Source: Amycolatopsis acidiphila (GTDB lineage: Bacteria; Actinomycetota; Actinomycetes; Mycobacteriales; Pseudonocardiaceae). Taken from it: DNA of 64,000 nucleotides. Where the stretch lies: contig NZ_CP090063.1 in NCBI RefSeq assembly GCF_021391495.1, positions 3,286,001 through 3,350,000 of the forward strand, in the 5' to 3' direction. Shown one piece after another: positions 41,119-48,911 of this stretch. A program made the translations under genes and the position numbers. The notes beneath the pieces are model-generated. The model did no database searches. It saw nothing but the letters and a program-made list of their open reading frames with translations, and was not told the DNA's origin. Positions within the stretch are counted from its first letter, which is position 1, and each line of letters starts with the position of its first letter.

Positions 41119-42222
41119 GTGAAGCTCGAGGGCATCGAAATCGTCCGCGCGTCGGTCTCCTTGCGCGACCCGATCCGGACCTCCTTCGGCAGCCTCGACC
41201 AGCGGGACCTCGTCCTGCTGCGTGCGGTGACCGCCGAGGCGGAGGGCTGGGGCGAATGCGTGGCGTTCAAGACCCCGCTCTACTCCTCGGAATACGCGGA
41301 CGCCGCGGCCACCGTGCTCGAGCGCTTTCTCATTCCCCAGGTGCTGGCGCGCCCGGACATCTCGGCCGAGACCGTCGCCGAGGTGCTGCACCCCATCCGG
41401 GGGCACCGGATGGCGAAGGCGGCGTTGGAGGCCGCGATCCTCGACGCGCAACTGCGCGAATGGGGCGTCTCCTTCGCCCGCTATCTCGGCGTCACCCGCG
41501 ACCGGGTGCCCGCGGGGGTGTCCATCGGCATCCGGAAGTCCATCGCGGACCTGATCGACGTGGTCGGCGGCTTCCTCGACGAGGGCTACCGGCGGATCAA
41601 GATCAAGATCGCGCCCGGCTGGGACCTGGAACCGGTGCGGGCGCTGCGCGAGCGGTTCGGCGCGGACCTGCCGCTGCAGGTGGACGCCAATGCCGCCTAC
41701 ACCCTCGCCGACGCCGCACACCTGGCCCAGCTCGACGAGTTCGGCCTGCAGCTCATGGAGCAGCCCCTGGGGGAGGAGCAGCTGCGCCAGCACGCCGAGC
41801 TGGCACGCCTGGTCAGCACCCCGATCGCGCTGGACGAGTCGGTCGTCTCGGCGGAATGCGCGGCGGACGCGATCGCCATGCGTGCCTGCCGGATCGTCAA
41901 CATCAAGCCCGGCCGCGTCGGCGGGTACCTGGAAGGGCGCCGGATCCACGACCTGTGCCGCGCCAACGGCCTGGCCGTGTGGTGCGGGGGCATGGCGGAG
42001 ACCGGGATCGGCAGGGCGGCCAACGTGGCGCTCGCCGCGCTGCCCGGCTTCATGCCCGGCGACAACTCGGCCTCCGGTCGCTACTTCGAGCAGGATCTGA
42101 CCGAGCCCTTCACGCTCGACGACGGTCATCTCACGGTTCCCTCGGGGCCGGGCATCGGCGTGACGCCCCTTCCCGACGTGCTCAAATCCATCACGAGCAG
42201 TACGACCTGGCTGCCGGCCTGA
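41119..42222 (+). CDS. N-acylamino acid racemase / o-succinylbenzoate synthase family
   Basis: Enolase-superfamily enzyme of 367 residues. Active-site residues are K161/K163 (IKIKIAPG), metal ligands D189 (QVDANAAY), E214 (LMEQPL) and D239 (ALDES), and K263 (VNIKPGRVGG). K163, D189, E214, D239 and K263 fall at exactly the positions described for the Amycolatopsis N-acylamino acid racemase, and long stretches (GEGWGEC-like, LYSSEY, GHRMAK, VWCGGM.ETG.GRAANVALA) look shared. The enzyme racemises N-acylated amino acids and may make o-succinylbenzoate. No menaquinone gene is near; the neighbourhood of amidase and gamma-glutamyltransferase argues for an N-acyl amino acid role. GTG start. Confidence 0.88.
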   Translation: MKLEGIEIVRASVSLRDPIRTSFGSLDQRDLVLLRAVTAEAEGWGECVAFKTPLYSSEYADAAATVLERFLIPQVLARPDISAETVAEVLHPIRGHRMAKAALEAAILDAQLREWGVSFARYLGVTRDRVPAGVSIGIRKSIADLIDVVGGFLDEGYRRIKIKIAPGWDLEPVRALRERFGADLPLQVDANAAYTLADAAHLAQLDEFGLQLMEQPLGEEQLRQHAELARLVSTPIALDESVVSAECAADAIAMRACRIVNIKPGRVGGYLEGRRIHDLCRANGLAVWCGGMAETGIGRAANVALAALPGFMPGDNSASGRYFEQDLTEPFTLDDGHLTVPSGPGIGVTPLPDVLKSITSSTTWLPA

Positions 42223-42257
42223 CGGTCGCGCTCGTCCGAGGGGGTGGAAATCGAGGC

Positions 42258-43790
42258 ATGACGACGACTCTCGGGGCCGGATACGTTCGGTCGGGTGATG
42301 GGGAAGTGAGCAGCACCTGGTCTGCCGGGCCGGAGACCGGGCTCGGGCTGCCGCGCTCCGCCGCGGCGCGTACGTCTCCGGTGCTCGCCTTCTGCTGCCT
42401 GAGCCAGCTGATGATCGCGCTGGACGTGTCGGTCGTGAACGTCGGCCTGCCCGCGATCAGGGCGGACCTCGGGTTCTCGGACGCCGGGCTGCCGTGGGTG
42501 GTCAACGCCTACACGATCGTCCTCGCCGGGTTCCTGCTGCTCGGTGGCCGGGCCGCGGACCTGGTGGCGCACCGGACCCTGCTCACCGTCGGCTTCGTCG
42601 TCTTCTCGGGCGCCTCGCTGGCGGCCGGGCTGGCACCGAACGCGCCGGCTCTCGTCGCGGCACGAGGCCTGCAGGGCGTGGGCGACGCCATCCTGGCACC
42701 GGCCACACTTTCCCTGCTGACCAGCGCGTTCATCCAGCCGCGGGCCCGCGCCCGTGCGCTCGGGGCCTGGGCGGCGGCCAGCAGCTGCGGGGGAACCCTG
42801 GGCATGCTGACGGGCGGGCTGCTCACGCAGTTCGCCGGCTGGCAGTGGATGTTCCTCTGCAACGTGCCCGTCGGCGTGGCCGCGGTCTTCGCCGCCCGGC
42901 GGCTGCTCCCGCGCGCCCCCCGGGCCGGGGGCAGGGGGCGCCTCGACGTCCTGGGCGCCGTCACGGCCTCGGCGGGCCTGACCTCGCTCGTCTACGGCAT
43001 CGTGCACACCGAGGCGCACGGCTGGCTTTCGCCGGGCACCCTCGGCCCGCTGGGCGCCGGTGCCGCGCTGTTCGCGCTCTTCCTGCTGACCGAGCACCGG
43101 TTCGCGGCCGAGCCGATCATGCCCTTGCGGGTCTTCCGGCACCGGCCGCTGGTGCTCGCGAACCTCGTGGTGTTCCTGCTGGGCTTCACCATGGTGTCCA
43201 CGTGGTACTTCGTCACCCTCCAGCTGCAGCGGGTCCTGGCCTACAGTCCCGTCGAAGCGGGACTGGCCTTCGTGCCGATGACGGTGTTGCTCGTGGTGTG
43301 CTCGCGGCTGGCCGGCCCCCTCCTGCTGCGCCTGGGCGCGGGCTGGGTGCTGGCCGCCGGAATGCTGCTGGCCGGGGCGGGCGCGATGCTGTTCTCGCGG
43401 GTGCCGGCGGGTGCGGACTACGTCTCCGACGTGCTGGCTCCGATGCTGGTCACGGCCAGTGGGTTCGGGCTGGCCTTCGTCGCCGTGACCGCGGCGGCGA
43501 CGGAGAGCACCGCGGAGACCGGGCTGGCGGCCGGGCTGGTCAACACCACCCGGCAGGTCGGCGCGGCGCTCGGGCTCGCCCTGCTCGTCGTGGTGTCGGC
43601 CGGGGCGACCGACTCCATCCGGGACGTGGTCCCGCCGCTCGAGGCGACCGCGGCCGGTCTGCGCCACGCACTGGTCGGCGACGGTGCCGCGGCAGTCGCC
43701 GGCGCACTTCTCGCCTGCTTCCTCGTGCCGTACTCATCGCCCCGTGGGCGGCCGCGGCCACCTCCGGGTGATCAGGATCGACCGCCGTGA
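42258..43790 (+). CDS. DHA2-type (14-helix) MFS drug exporter
   Basis: Multidrug/antibiotic efflux-type MFS protein of about 510 residues. Features: CCLSQLMIALDVSVVNVGLP (helix 1, antiporter motif with LD.T/S.VNVALP), GGRAADLVAHRT (a weakened motif A), ALGAWAAASSCGGTLGMLTG (motif C region of exporters) and 14 hydrophobic segments. Length and motifs fit EmrB/QacA-type exporters. Exporters of this type often sit in natural-product clusters, giving self-protection. The ATG at 42258 is chosen but has a poorly placed RBS; GTG 42306 is an alternative. It lies 35 bases after the racemase. Confidence 0.82.
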   Translation: MTTTLGAGYVRSGDGEVSSTWSAGPETGLGLPRSAAARTSPVLAFCCLSQLMIALDVSVVNVGLPAIRADLGFSDAGLPWVVNAYTIVLAGFLLLGGRAADLVAHRTLLTVGFVVFSGASLAAGLAPNAPALVAARGLQGVGDAILAPATLSLLTSAFIQPRARARALGAWAAASSCGGTLGMLTGGLLTQFAGWQWMFLCNVPVGVAAVFAARRLLPRAPRAGGRGRLDVLGAVTASAGLTSLVYGIVHTEAHGWLSPGTLGPLGAGAALFALFLLTEHRFAAEPIMPLRVFRHRPLVLANLVVFLLGFTMVSTWYFVTLQLQRVLAYSPVEAGLAFVPMTVLLVVCSRLAGPLLLRLGAGWVLAAGMLLAGAGAMLFSRVPAGADYVSDVLAPMLVTASGFGLAFVAVTAAATESTAETGLAAGLVNTTRQVGAALGLALLVVVSAGATDSIRDVVPPLEATAAGLRHALVGDGAAAVAGALLACFLVPYSSPRGRPRPPPGDQDRPP

Positions 43791-43898
43791 TCCGCCCAGG
43801 AGACCGCCCGGGCGCTTACGATCGGACCAACAGATGCTTCTACCGAAGGGGTGGCCGTGCGAGCCATGTCGATCCCGTTCCGTCGGCAGGTGTGAGCG

Positions 43899-44615
43899 GT
43901 GCCGTCCAACGGCGACGCGCCGGTCACAGCCTACGACCGCCTCGCGTCCAGCATCCGGAAGCAGATCCTGTCGGGCGAGTTGCGCCCCGGCCACCGGCTG
44001 CCGACCGAGCTCGCGCTCTCGACGCACTACCAGGTCAGCCGCAACACCGCCCGGGAAGCCATCCGGGCGCTGGCCGGTCAGGGACTGCTGGTGGTCAAAC
44101 GCGGCGTCGCGGGCGGGACCTTCGTCGCGTCGCCGACGACCGCGCAGGTGAGCGAGTCGCTGATGTCCGGGCTCGCGTTGCTCACCGACAGCGCGGACCT
44201 GAGTGTGTCCGTGCTGATGGAGATCCGGGAAATGCTCGAGGTCCCCGCCGCGGAGCTGGCCGCCCGAAATCGCACCGACGAGGAGCTCGGTGCCATTCAC
44301 GAATCATTGTTCGATCCCGGGCGGATAGATCCGACGCGGGTTTTCGTGAACAACCGCGACTTTCACACCGGAGTTCTGCGGGCCACCCACAACCCACTGC
44401 TCGAAGTGCTGGCAGAACCGGTGTTCCGGGTGCTGAAGGAACGTTTTCTGCGGGAACGCGCGTCGGCGGACTTCTGGGTGCGCGTCGACGCCGAACACCG
44501 CGAGATCGTGGGCTACCTCGACGACCGGGACCAGGCGGGCGCCCGCGAGGCGAGCCGTGCCCACCTGCGTTATCTGCGCTCGGTCTACGAGAAGATCGAC
44601 CGGATCCAGGGTTGA
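43899..44615 (+). CDS. GntR-family regulator, FadR (FCD) subfamily
   Basis: Protein of 238 residues. The N-terminal winged helix is ASSIRKQILSGELRPGHRLP then VSRNTAREAIRALAGQGLLV; the C-terminal FCD ligand domain has REMLEVPAAELAARN, FHTGVLRATHNPLLEVLAEP (metal-type His) and RVDAEHREIVGYLDDRD (His). FCD regulators usually bind carboxylic acids. It lies between the exporter and the MaoC/CoA-transferase genes, with a perfect 19-base palindrome right after its stop, and is the only specific regulator in the 32-46 kb cluster. GTG start at 43899. Confidence 0.87.
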   Translation: MPSNGDAPVTAYDRLASSIRKQILSGELRPGHRLPTELALSTHYQVSRNTAREAIRALAGQGLLVVKRGVAGGTFVASPTTAQVSESLMSGLALLTDSADLSVSVLMEIREMLEVPAAELAARNRTDEELGAIHESLFDPGRIDPTRVFVNNRDFHTGVLRATHNPLLEVLAEPVFRVLKERFLRERASADFWVRVDAEHREIVGYLDDRDQAGAREASRAHLRYLRSVYEKIDRIQG

Positions 44616-44619
44616 CCCG

Positions 44620-44638
44620 CTAAACCTCGGAGGTTTAG
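44620..44638. promoter_or_regulatory. Perfect 19-base palindrome (GntR operator candidate)
   Basis: CTAAACCTC, one central G (44629), then GAGGTTTAG: 9-base perfect arms. It is 4 bases after the GntR stop and 85 bases before the MaoC start. The one-base spacer does not suit a terminator hairpin, and there is no strong U-tract, so a regulator site over the promoter of the MaoC/CoA-transferase pair is preferred. Confidence 0.6.
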
Positions 44639-44723
44639 TCTTCTCCTACCGCCACTTCACTTCCGCATTCCGCGGAAGAATGTCATCGACTTTTCTGTCC
44701 TCGTCCTGATTGGAGCTTGCCGC

Positions 44724-45254
44724 ATGACTGTGAAACCCGGCTGGCAGGGTCGGTTCTTCGAGGATTTCGAAATCGATGACGTGTACCGGCATCCATTGGG
44801 GCGCACGGTCACCCAGACCGACAACACCTGGTTCACGCTGCTGACGATGAACACGAACGAGGCGCATTTCAACGCCGAGGTCGGGCGTGCGTCCGAGTTC
44901 GGCGAGCCCCTGGTGGTCTCGACGCTGACCATCGCGATCGCGATCGGGCAAAGCGTCACCGACACCACCCAGAACGCCTTCGCGAACCTCGGGCTCGACA
45001 AGCTCAAGCTCACTCACCCGGTCTACGCGGGCGACACCTTGTGGTCGGAGTCGATCGTGGTCGCCAAGCGGGAGTCGGGCAGCCGGCCGCACGCCGGGAT
45101 CGTCACGGTCAAGACCCGCACGCTCAACCAGCACGGCGACGAGGTCCTGTCCTTCCTGCGTACCTTCTACGTGCACCGCCGGAGCTCGCCACTGGCCGGG
45201 TCCACCTTTCCCGAGGCGAAGAAACCGCTCGTGGTGCTGGATTCGGAGCGGTGA
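44724..45254 (+). CDS. MaoC-type hot-dog hydratase
   Basis: Enoyl-CoA-hydratase-2-like protein of 176 residues. The MaoC signature GRTVTQTDNTWFTLLTMNTN with the catalytic Asp and following EAHFN (His) is present near residues 25-50, then FGEPLVVSTLTIAIAIGQSV and THPVYAGDTLWSES, which are typical of mesaconyl-CoA/itaconyl-CoA-type hydratases. It would add water to an unsaturated acyl-CoA. It overlaps the CoA-transferase region by GTGA and clearly works with it. With the CitE-like lyase at 31999 this forms the transferase-hydratase-lyase trio known from itaconate and mesaconate breakdown. Confidence 0.86.
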   Translation: MTVKPGWQGRFFEDFEIDDVYRHPLGRTVTQTDNTWFTLLTMNTNEAHFNAEVGRASEFGEPLVVSTLTIAIAIGQSVTDTTQNAFANLGLDKLKLTHPVYAGDTLWSESIVVAKRESGSRPHAGIVTVKTRTLNQHGDEVLSFLRTFYVHRRSSPLAGSTFPEAKKPLVVLDSER

Positions 45255-45256
45255 TC

Positions 45257-46477
45257 ATGAAACCACTGGAGGACGTGCGCGTCGTCGCGCTGGAACAGTA
45301 CGGGGCCGGCCCGTTCGGTTCGCTGCACCTGGCGCACCTGGGCGCCGACGTGATCAAGATCGAGGATCCCGTCGCGGGTGGCGACATCGGCCGCTACGTG
45401 CCCCCGTTCGCCGAAGGCGAGGACTCCCTGTTCTTCGAGTCCTTCAACCGGAACAAGCGCAGCGTCAGCCTGGACGTCGGCAACCCCGAGGGCCGGGCGG
45501 TGCTGGAGGATCTCGTGCGCAACGCGGACGCGGTGTACTCGAACCTTCGAGGCGACGTGCCGGCGAAGCTCGGTATCCGGTACGAGGACCTCAAGGACGT
45601 GAACCCGCGGATCGTGTGCTGCTCGCTGTCGGGGTTCGGGATGACCGGTCCGCGCGCGGCCGAACCCGGCTACGACTACGTGCTGCAGGGGCTGGCAGGC
45701 TGGATGACGCTGACCGGCGACCCCGACGGTCCCCCCGAGAAGACCGGACTGTCGCTTGTGGACTACTCCGGTGGGTTCGTGGCGGCGATCTCCCTGCTGG
45801 CCGGGGTACACGCCGCCCGCCGGGACGGGGTCGGCATGGACTGCGACGTGAGCCTCTACGACACGGCGATCAGCCTGCTCACCTATCCCGCGGCCTGGCA
45901 TCTCACGGCTGGTTACGAGCCGCGGCGCAGCAAGCGCTCGGCGCATCCCTCGCTCGTGCCGTTCCAGGCGTTCGCCGCCAAGGACGGCTGGCTGGTTCTG
46001 GGCTGTGCCAAGGAAAAGTTCTGGCAGCGACTCACGGTCGTGCTCGGCAGGCCCGAGCTGGCCGAGGATCCGCGCTTCGCCACCTTCGCCGACCGCCACC
46101 GCAATCGCGACCAGGTGCAGGACATCCTGGACGAGATCCTGTCCCGGCGGACGGTCGAGGAGTGGCTCGGCGAACTGCGTTCGGCGTCCGTGCCGTGTGC
46201 GCCGGTGAACGAGGTCGGCGAGGCGTTGCGGGACGAGCACACTCTCGCCCGGAACCTGATCGTCGAAACGGAACACCCCCGGTTCGGCAAGGTCCGCCAG
46301 GTGGCCTCCCCGGTGCGCGCGGGGGACGAGGCTCCGCACAGCCGGCGGGCACCCCAGCGGGGGGAGCACACCCTGCCCGTTCTCCGCGGCCTGCTCGGAT
46401 ACGACGACGAGCGGATGCGCCGGCTCGCCGAGGCGGGCGCCTTCGGCATGGACTCCGAGGCCGTGACGCGATCCTGA
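45257..46477 (+). CDS. Class III (CaiB/BaiF) CoA-transferase
   Basis: Protein of 406 residues. Features: PLEDVRVVALEQYGAGPFGS, LGADVIKIEDPVAGGDIGRY, NRNKRSVSLDVGNPEGRAVL, the catalytic Asp in EPGYDYVLQGLAGWM (about residue 140), GPPEKTGLSLVDYSGGFVAA and PVNEVGEALRDEH. The set is complete for formyl-CoA-transferase-like enzymes, which swap CoA between carboxylic acids. ATG at 45257 (GGAG eight bases before) or GTG at 45251 overlapping the MaoC stop are both possible. A dicarboxylate such as itaconate or mesaconate is a plausible acceptor given the MaoC partner. A strong hairpin follows. Confidence 0.88.
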   Translation: MKPLEDVRVVALEQYGAGPFGSLHLAHLGADVIKIEDPVAGGDIGRYVPPFAEGEDSLFFESFNRNKRSVSLDVGNPEGRAVLEDLVRNADAVYSNLRGDVPAKLGIRYEDLKDVNPRIVCCSLSGFGMTGPRAAEPGYDYVLQGLAGWMTLTGDPDGPPEKTGLSLVDYSGGFVAAISLLAGVHAARRDGVGMDCDVSLYDTAISLLTYPAAWHLTAGYEPRRSKRSAHPSLVPFQAFAAKDGWLVLGCAKEKFWQRLTVVLGRPELAEDPRFATFADRHRNRDQVQDILDEILSRRTVEEWLGELRSASVPCAPVNEVGEALRDEHTLARNLIVETEHPRFGKVRQVASPVRAGDEAPHSRRAPQRGEHTLPVLRGLLGYDDERMRRLAEAGAFGMDSEAVTRS

Positions 46478-46483
46478 CCCCGC

Positions 46484-46509
46484 ACCGGGACCGGGCTCCC
46501 GGTCCCGGT
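46484..46509. terminator. Hairpin terminator between convergent genes
   Basis: Perfect 11-bp stem (ACCGGGACCGG, 46484-46494, with 46499-46509) and a 4-base loop GCTC, 6 bases after the CoA-transferase stop and 7 bases before the end of the opposing phospholipase-like gene. Confidence 0.8.
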
Positions 46510-46516
46510 CGCGCTG

Positions 46517-48014
46517 TCAGGAGACGCGCGGGCGGTGGCCGGGTTCCTGGTGTGGCACCTCCTGCCGGCCGGCCGGGACGACGGGCGGCGGCAGCTGGCC
46601 GGCCTCGTACTGGGCGAGGTTGTACGCGCCGTTCGTGTCGGGGAGGGCGGGCGGGGTCTTGCGGGCGTCGTTGAAGCGGAACACCGACGTGAGGTCGCCG
46701 ACGGTGTGGCGGCGCCAGTCCGTGATGTTGGTTTCGGCGACCCCCGTGATCCGCTCCAGGAGGCGCAGCTGCGAGGTGTGGTCGAACAGTTCCGAGCTGA
46801 CCCAGCCGCCGGTGGTCCACGGGGATACGACGATGCAGGGGACCCGGTAGCCCAGCCCTGTGGGCAGGCCACCGCCCTGGACGCCGCTCGGGGAGGTACC
46901 CGTGACGAACTCGCCCGGGGTGCCGGGCGGCGGGGTGGCCGGCAGGACGTGGTCGAACAGCCCGTCGTTCTCGTCGTAGGACAGGATGAACACCGTCTTG
47001 GCCCACACCGCCGGGTTGGCCGCGATGGCGTCGATCTTGCCCGCGACGAACGTGGCGCCCGCGGCGGGCAGGTTGGCTGGGTGCTCGTCCATCGCGCTGG
47101 GCGGCAGGAGCCAGCTGACCGTCGGCAGCTGGTCGTTGAGCGCGTCGTACTCGAACTGGCCCAGCGGCGAGGCCTTCATGGCCTGCTCGTACAACGGCGA
47201 ACCGGGCTGGGCGTCGGCGTACTGCTTCAGCGCACTGAACGGCGGGAGCCCAGTCGCACCGCCGGGCGAGTGGTAGACCTTCCAGCTGACACCGGCCTCG
47301 GTGAGTCGCTCGGGGTAGGTCTTGAAGGAGAAGTGGCCGTCCGGGACCTTGCCGGTCTCCAGCGAGGGCCCGCCGAACTGCCCGTCGGCGTCGATCGTCC
47401 CGCTGAGCCACATGTACCGGTTGGGCCAGGTCGGGCCCAGCACCGAGCAGTGGTACGCGTCGCAGATCGTGAAGGCGTCCGCGAGGGCGTACTGGAAGGG
47501 GATGTCGTCGCGGGTGAAGTAGCCCATCGTGTAGGAGCCGTTGATGGAGCCGTCGGCGGCGAGGTGGGCCGGCAGCCAGTTGTCCATCCTGCCGTTGTTC
47601 CACGCCTGGTGCTGCACGGTCCAGGCATGGCTGGTGGACGGGATCGCCTGTGCCGCACTGATCCTGGTGTTGAGCCGGTAGGGGAGCAGGTAACCGTCCT
47701 GATTGGACGGATCGGGCTGGTGGAACACCGGGCGCCCGCCCGGCAGGCGCAGTGCATGCGGGTCGTCGAACCCGCGCACCCCGGACAACGTGCCGAAGTA
47801 GTGGTCGAAGCTGCGGTTCTCCTGCATCAGCATCACGACGTGCTTGATGTCGCTCAGCCGGGCGTGCGCGGGCGGGGTGGCTGCGAGCGCTTTGCGCATT
47901 CGGCGGCAGCACGCTCGCCGCGGCGGCGACCCCGCCGACGGTGGCGGCGGCGCCGAGCAGTCTGCGCCGCGTCAGGCCTGTCGGCTGGTCCTGGGGGTCC
48001 GGGGTACCGGTCAT
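46517..48014 (-). pseudogene. Phospholipase C-like phosphoesterase, split by a frameshift after its Tat signal
   Basis: A start at ATG 48012-48014 gives a twin-arginine signal (TGLTRRRLLGAAATVGGVAA, then ASVLPPN) that in its own frame runs into non-protein sequence. The mature enzyme lies in another frame from ATG 47897-47899, MRKALAATPPAHARL, with DIKHVVMLMQENRSFDHYFG, the core signature of acid-phosphatase-like phospholipases C, then PNRYMWLSGTID, FILSYDENDGLFDHV and SPWTTGGWVSSELFDHTSQL. The two parts are contiguous in the family, so an indel at ~47895-47905 separates signal from enzyme. The downstream ATG could still give a 460-residue protein, but with no export signal. A sequencing error is possible. 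Confidence 0.78.
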
Positions 48015-48233
48015 CCCGCCAGGCTCACCGACCGTGTTGATCGCGAGGTGGACGGAACGATGGCCGGCGTCTGAACTTCGGCTGAAGCGCTTCGGCGTCT
48101 TCCCCGGCCGGTAGGCGATCATGTCACGGCGGGATCAACCGGGCCTCCCGCAGAACCGGGAAATTTGCCGTTCCCGCGAACGTGCACTACGTTCGAAGTC
48201 TGATAACGAACAGATCACGAGGATTCCGTTTTC

Positions 48234-48911
48234 ATGAGGCTCAAAATCGCGGCCGCCGTGGCGACCGGGGCCCTGCTCGCCGCCGGCGGGCTGCTGGCCT
48301 TCCACCACGGCGCGGCGCCGGATTCCGGTGACAGACTGGCATTCGGCACTTCCGCTCCGTCGCCGGTGACCACCACCACACAGCCGGTGCCGCCTTCGAG
48401 CAGCAGTGCGCCGCCGAAAACGACGCCGCCGGTGGCCGGCAGCCCGAAAACGAGCAAACCGACCACGGCTACCAGCACGAAAAAGGCCGGCCCCCCGCCG
48501 AAACAAGCCGTGCCCAACGCCGTGGGCACCATCACCTTCTACGCCGCCGAGGACAACGACCCGCCCGGTAGCCGCGAGATCGCGTTCCCCGAGGTCCTGC
48601 ACGGCCGGGCCGGCGGCACCGGGACGTTCGCCGACCCGCTGACGTTCGCCGCGGCGGACGGGGTCTTCGCCCCCGGCACCAGGATCTACGTGCCCGACGT
48701 CAAGCGGTACTTCATCCTCGAGGACACCTGCGCGACCTGTTCGGGATCACATATCGACCTGTGGGTGGGCCCCGCCACGGACTCCGCCGTGCTCGACTGC
48801 GAGGACGCGCTGACCCACGACGACGCCCGGCCCTACGAGGTCGCCCCGCCACCGACACTGCCCGTGACACCCGGCGACCTCTACCGTTCCGGCACCTGCT
48901 TCAAGCCGTAG
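48234..48911 (+). CDS. Secreted double-psi-beta-barrel protein
   Basis: Protein of 225 residues: signal peptide or anchor (MRLKIAAAVATGALLAAGGL), a Ser/Thr/Pro-rich linker of ~70 residues (VTTTTQPVPPSSSSAPPK and similar), then a compact C-terminal domain beginning GTITFYAAEDNDPPGSREIA, with GRAGGTGTFADPLTFAAADG and FILEDTCATCSGSHIDLWVG. These are the marks of the RlpA/expansin-like DPBB fold in actinobacterial secreted proteins; paired cysteines suggest a disulfide. A cell-wall role is likely but unproven. Its last 11 bases overlap the convergent glycosyltransferase gene. A GTTCG/CGAAC repeat (48191-48195, 48207-48211) lies upstream and may be regulatory. Confidence 0.78.
   Translation: MRLKIAAAVATGALLAAGGLLAFHHGAAPDSGDRLAFGTSAPSPVTTTTQPVPPSSSSAPPKTTPPVAGSPKTSKPTTATSTKKAGPPPKQAVPNAVGTITFYAAEDNDPPGSREIAFPEVLHGRAGGTGTFADPLTFAAADGVFAPGTRIYVPDVKRYFILEDTCATCSGSHIDLWVGPATDSAVLDCEDALTHDDARPYEVAPPPTLPVTPGDLYRSGTCFKP

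Noticed and set aside
44620..44638. Reading the 19-base palindrome as a transcription terminator
   Set aside because: The perfect symmetry leaves a one-base centre, so a hairpin would lose pairs to form a loop, and no clear U-tract follows; an operator fits better, though a terminator cannot be excluded.
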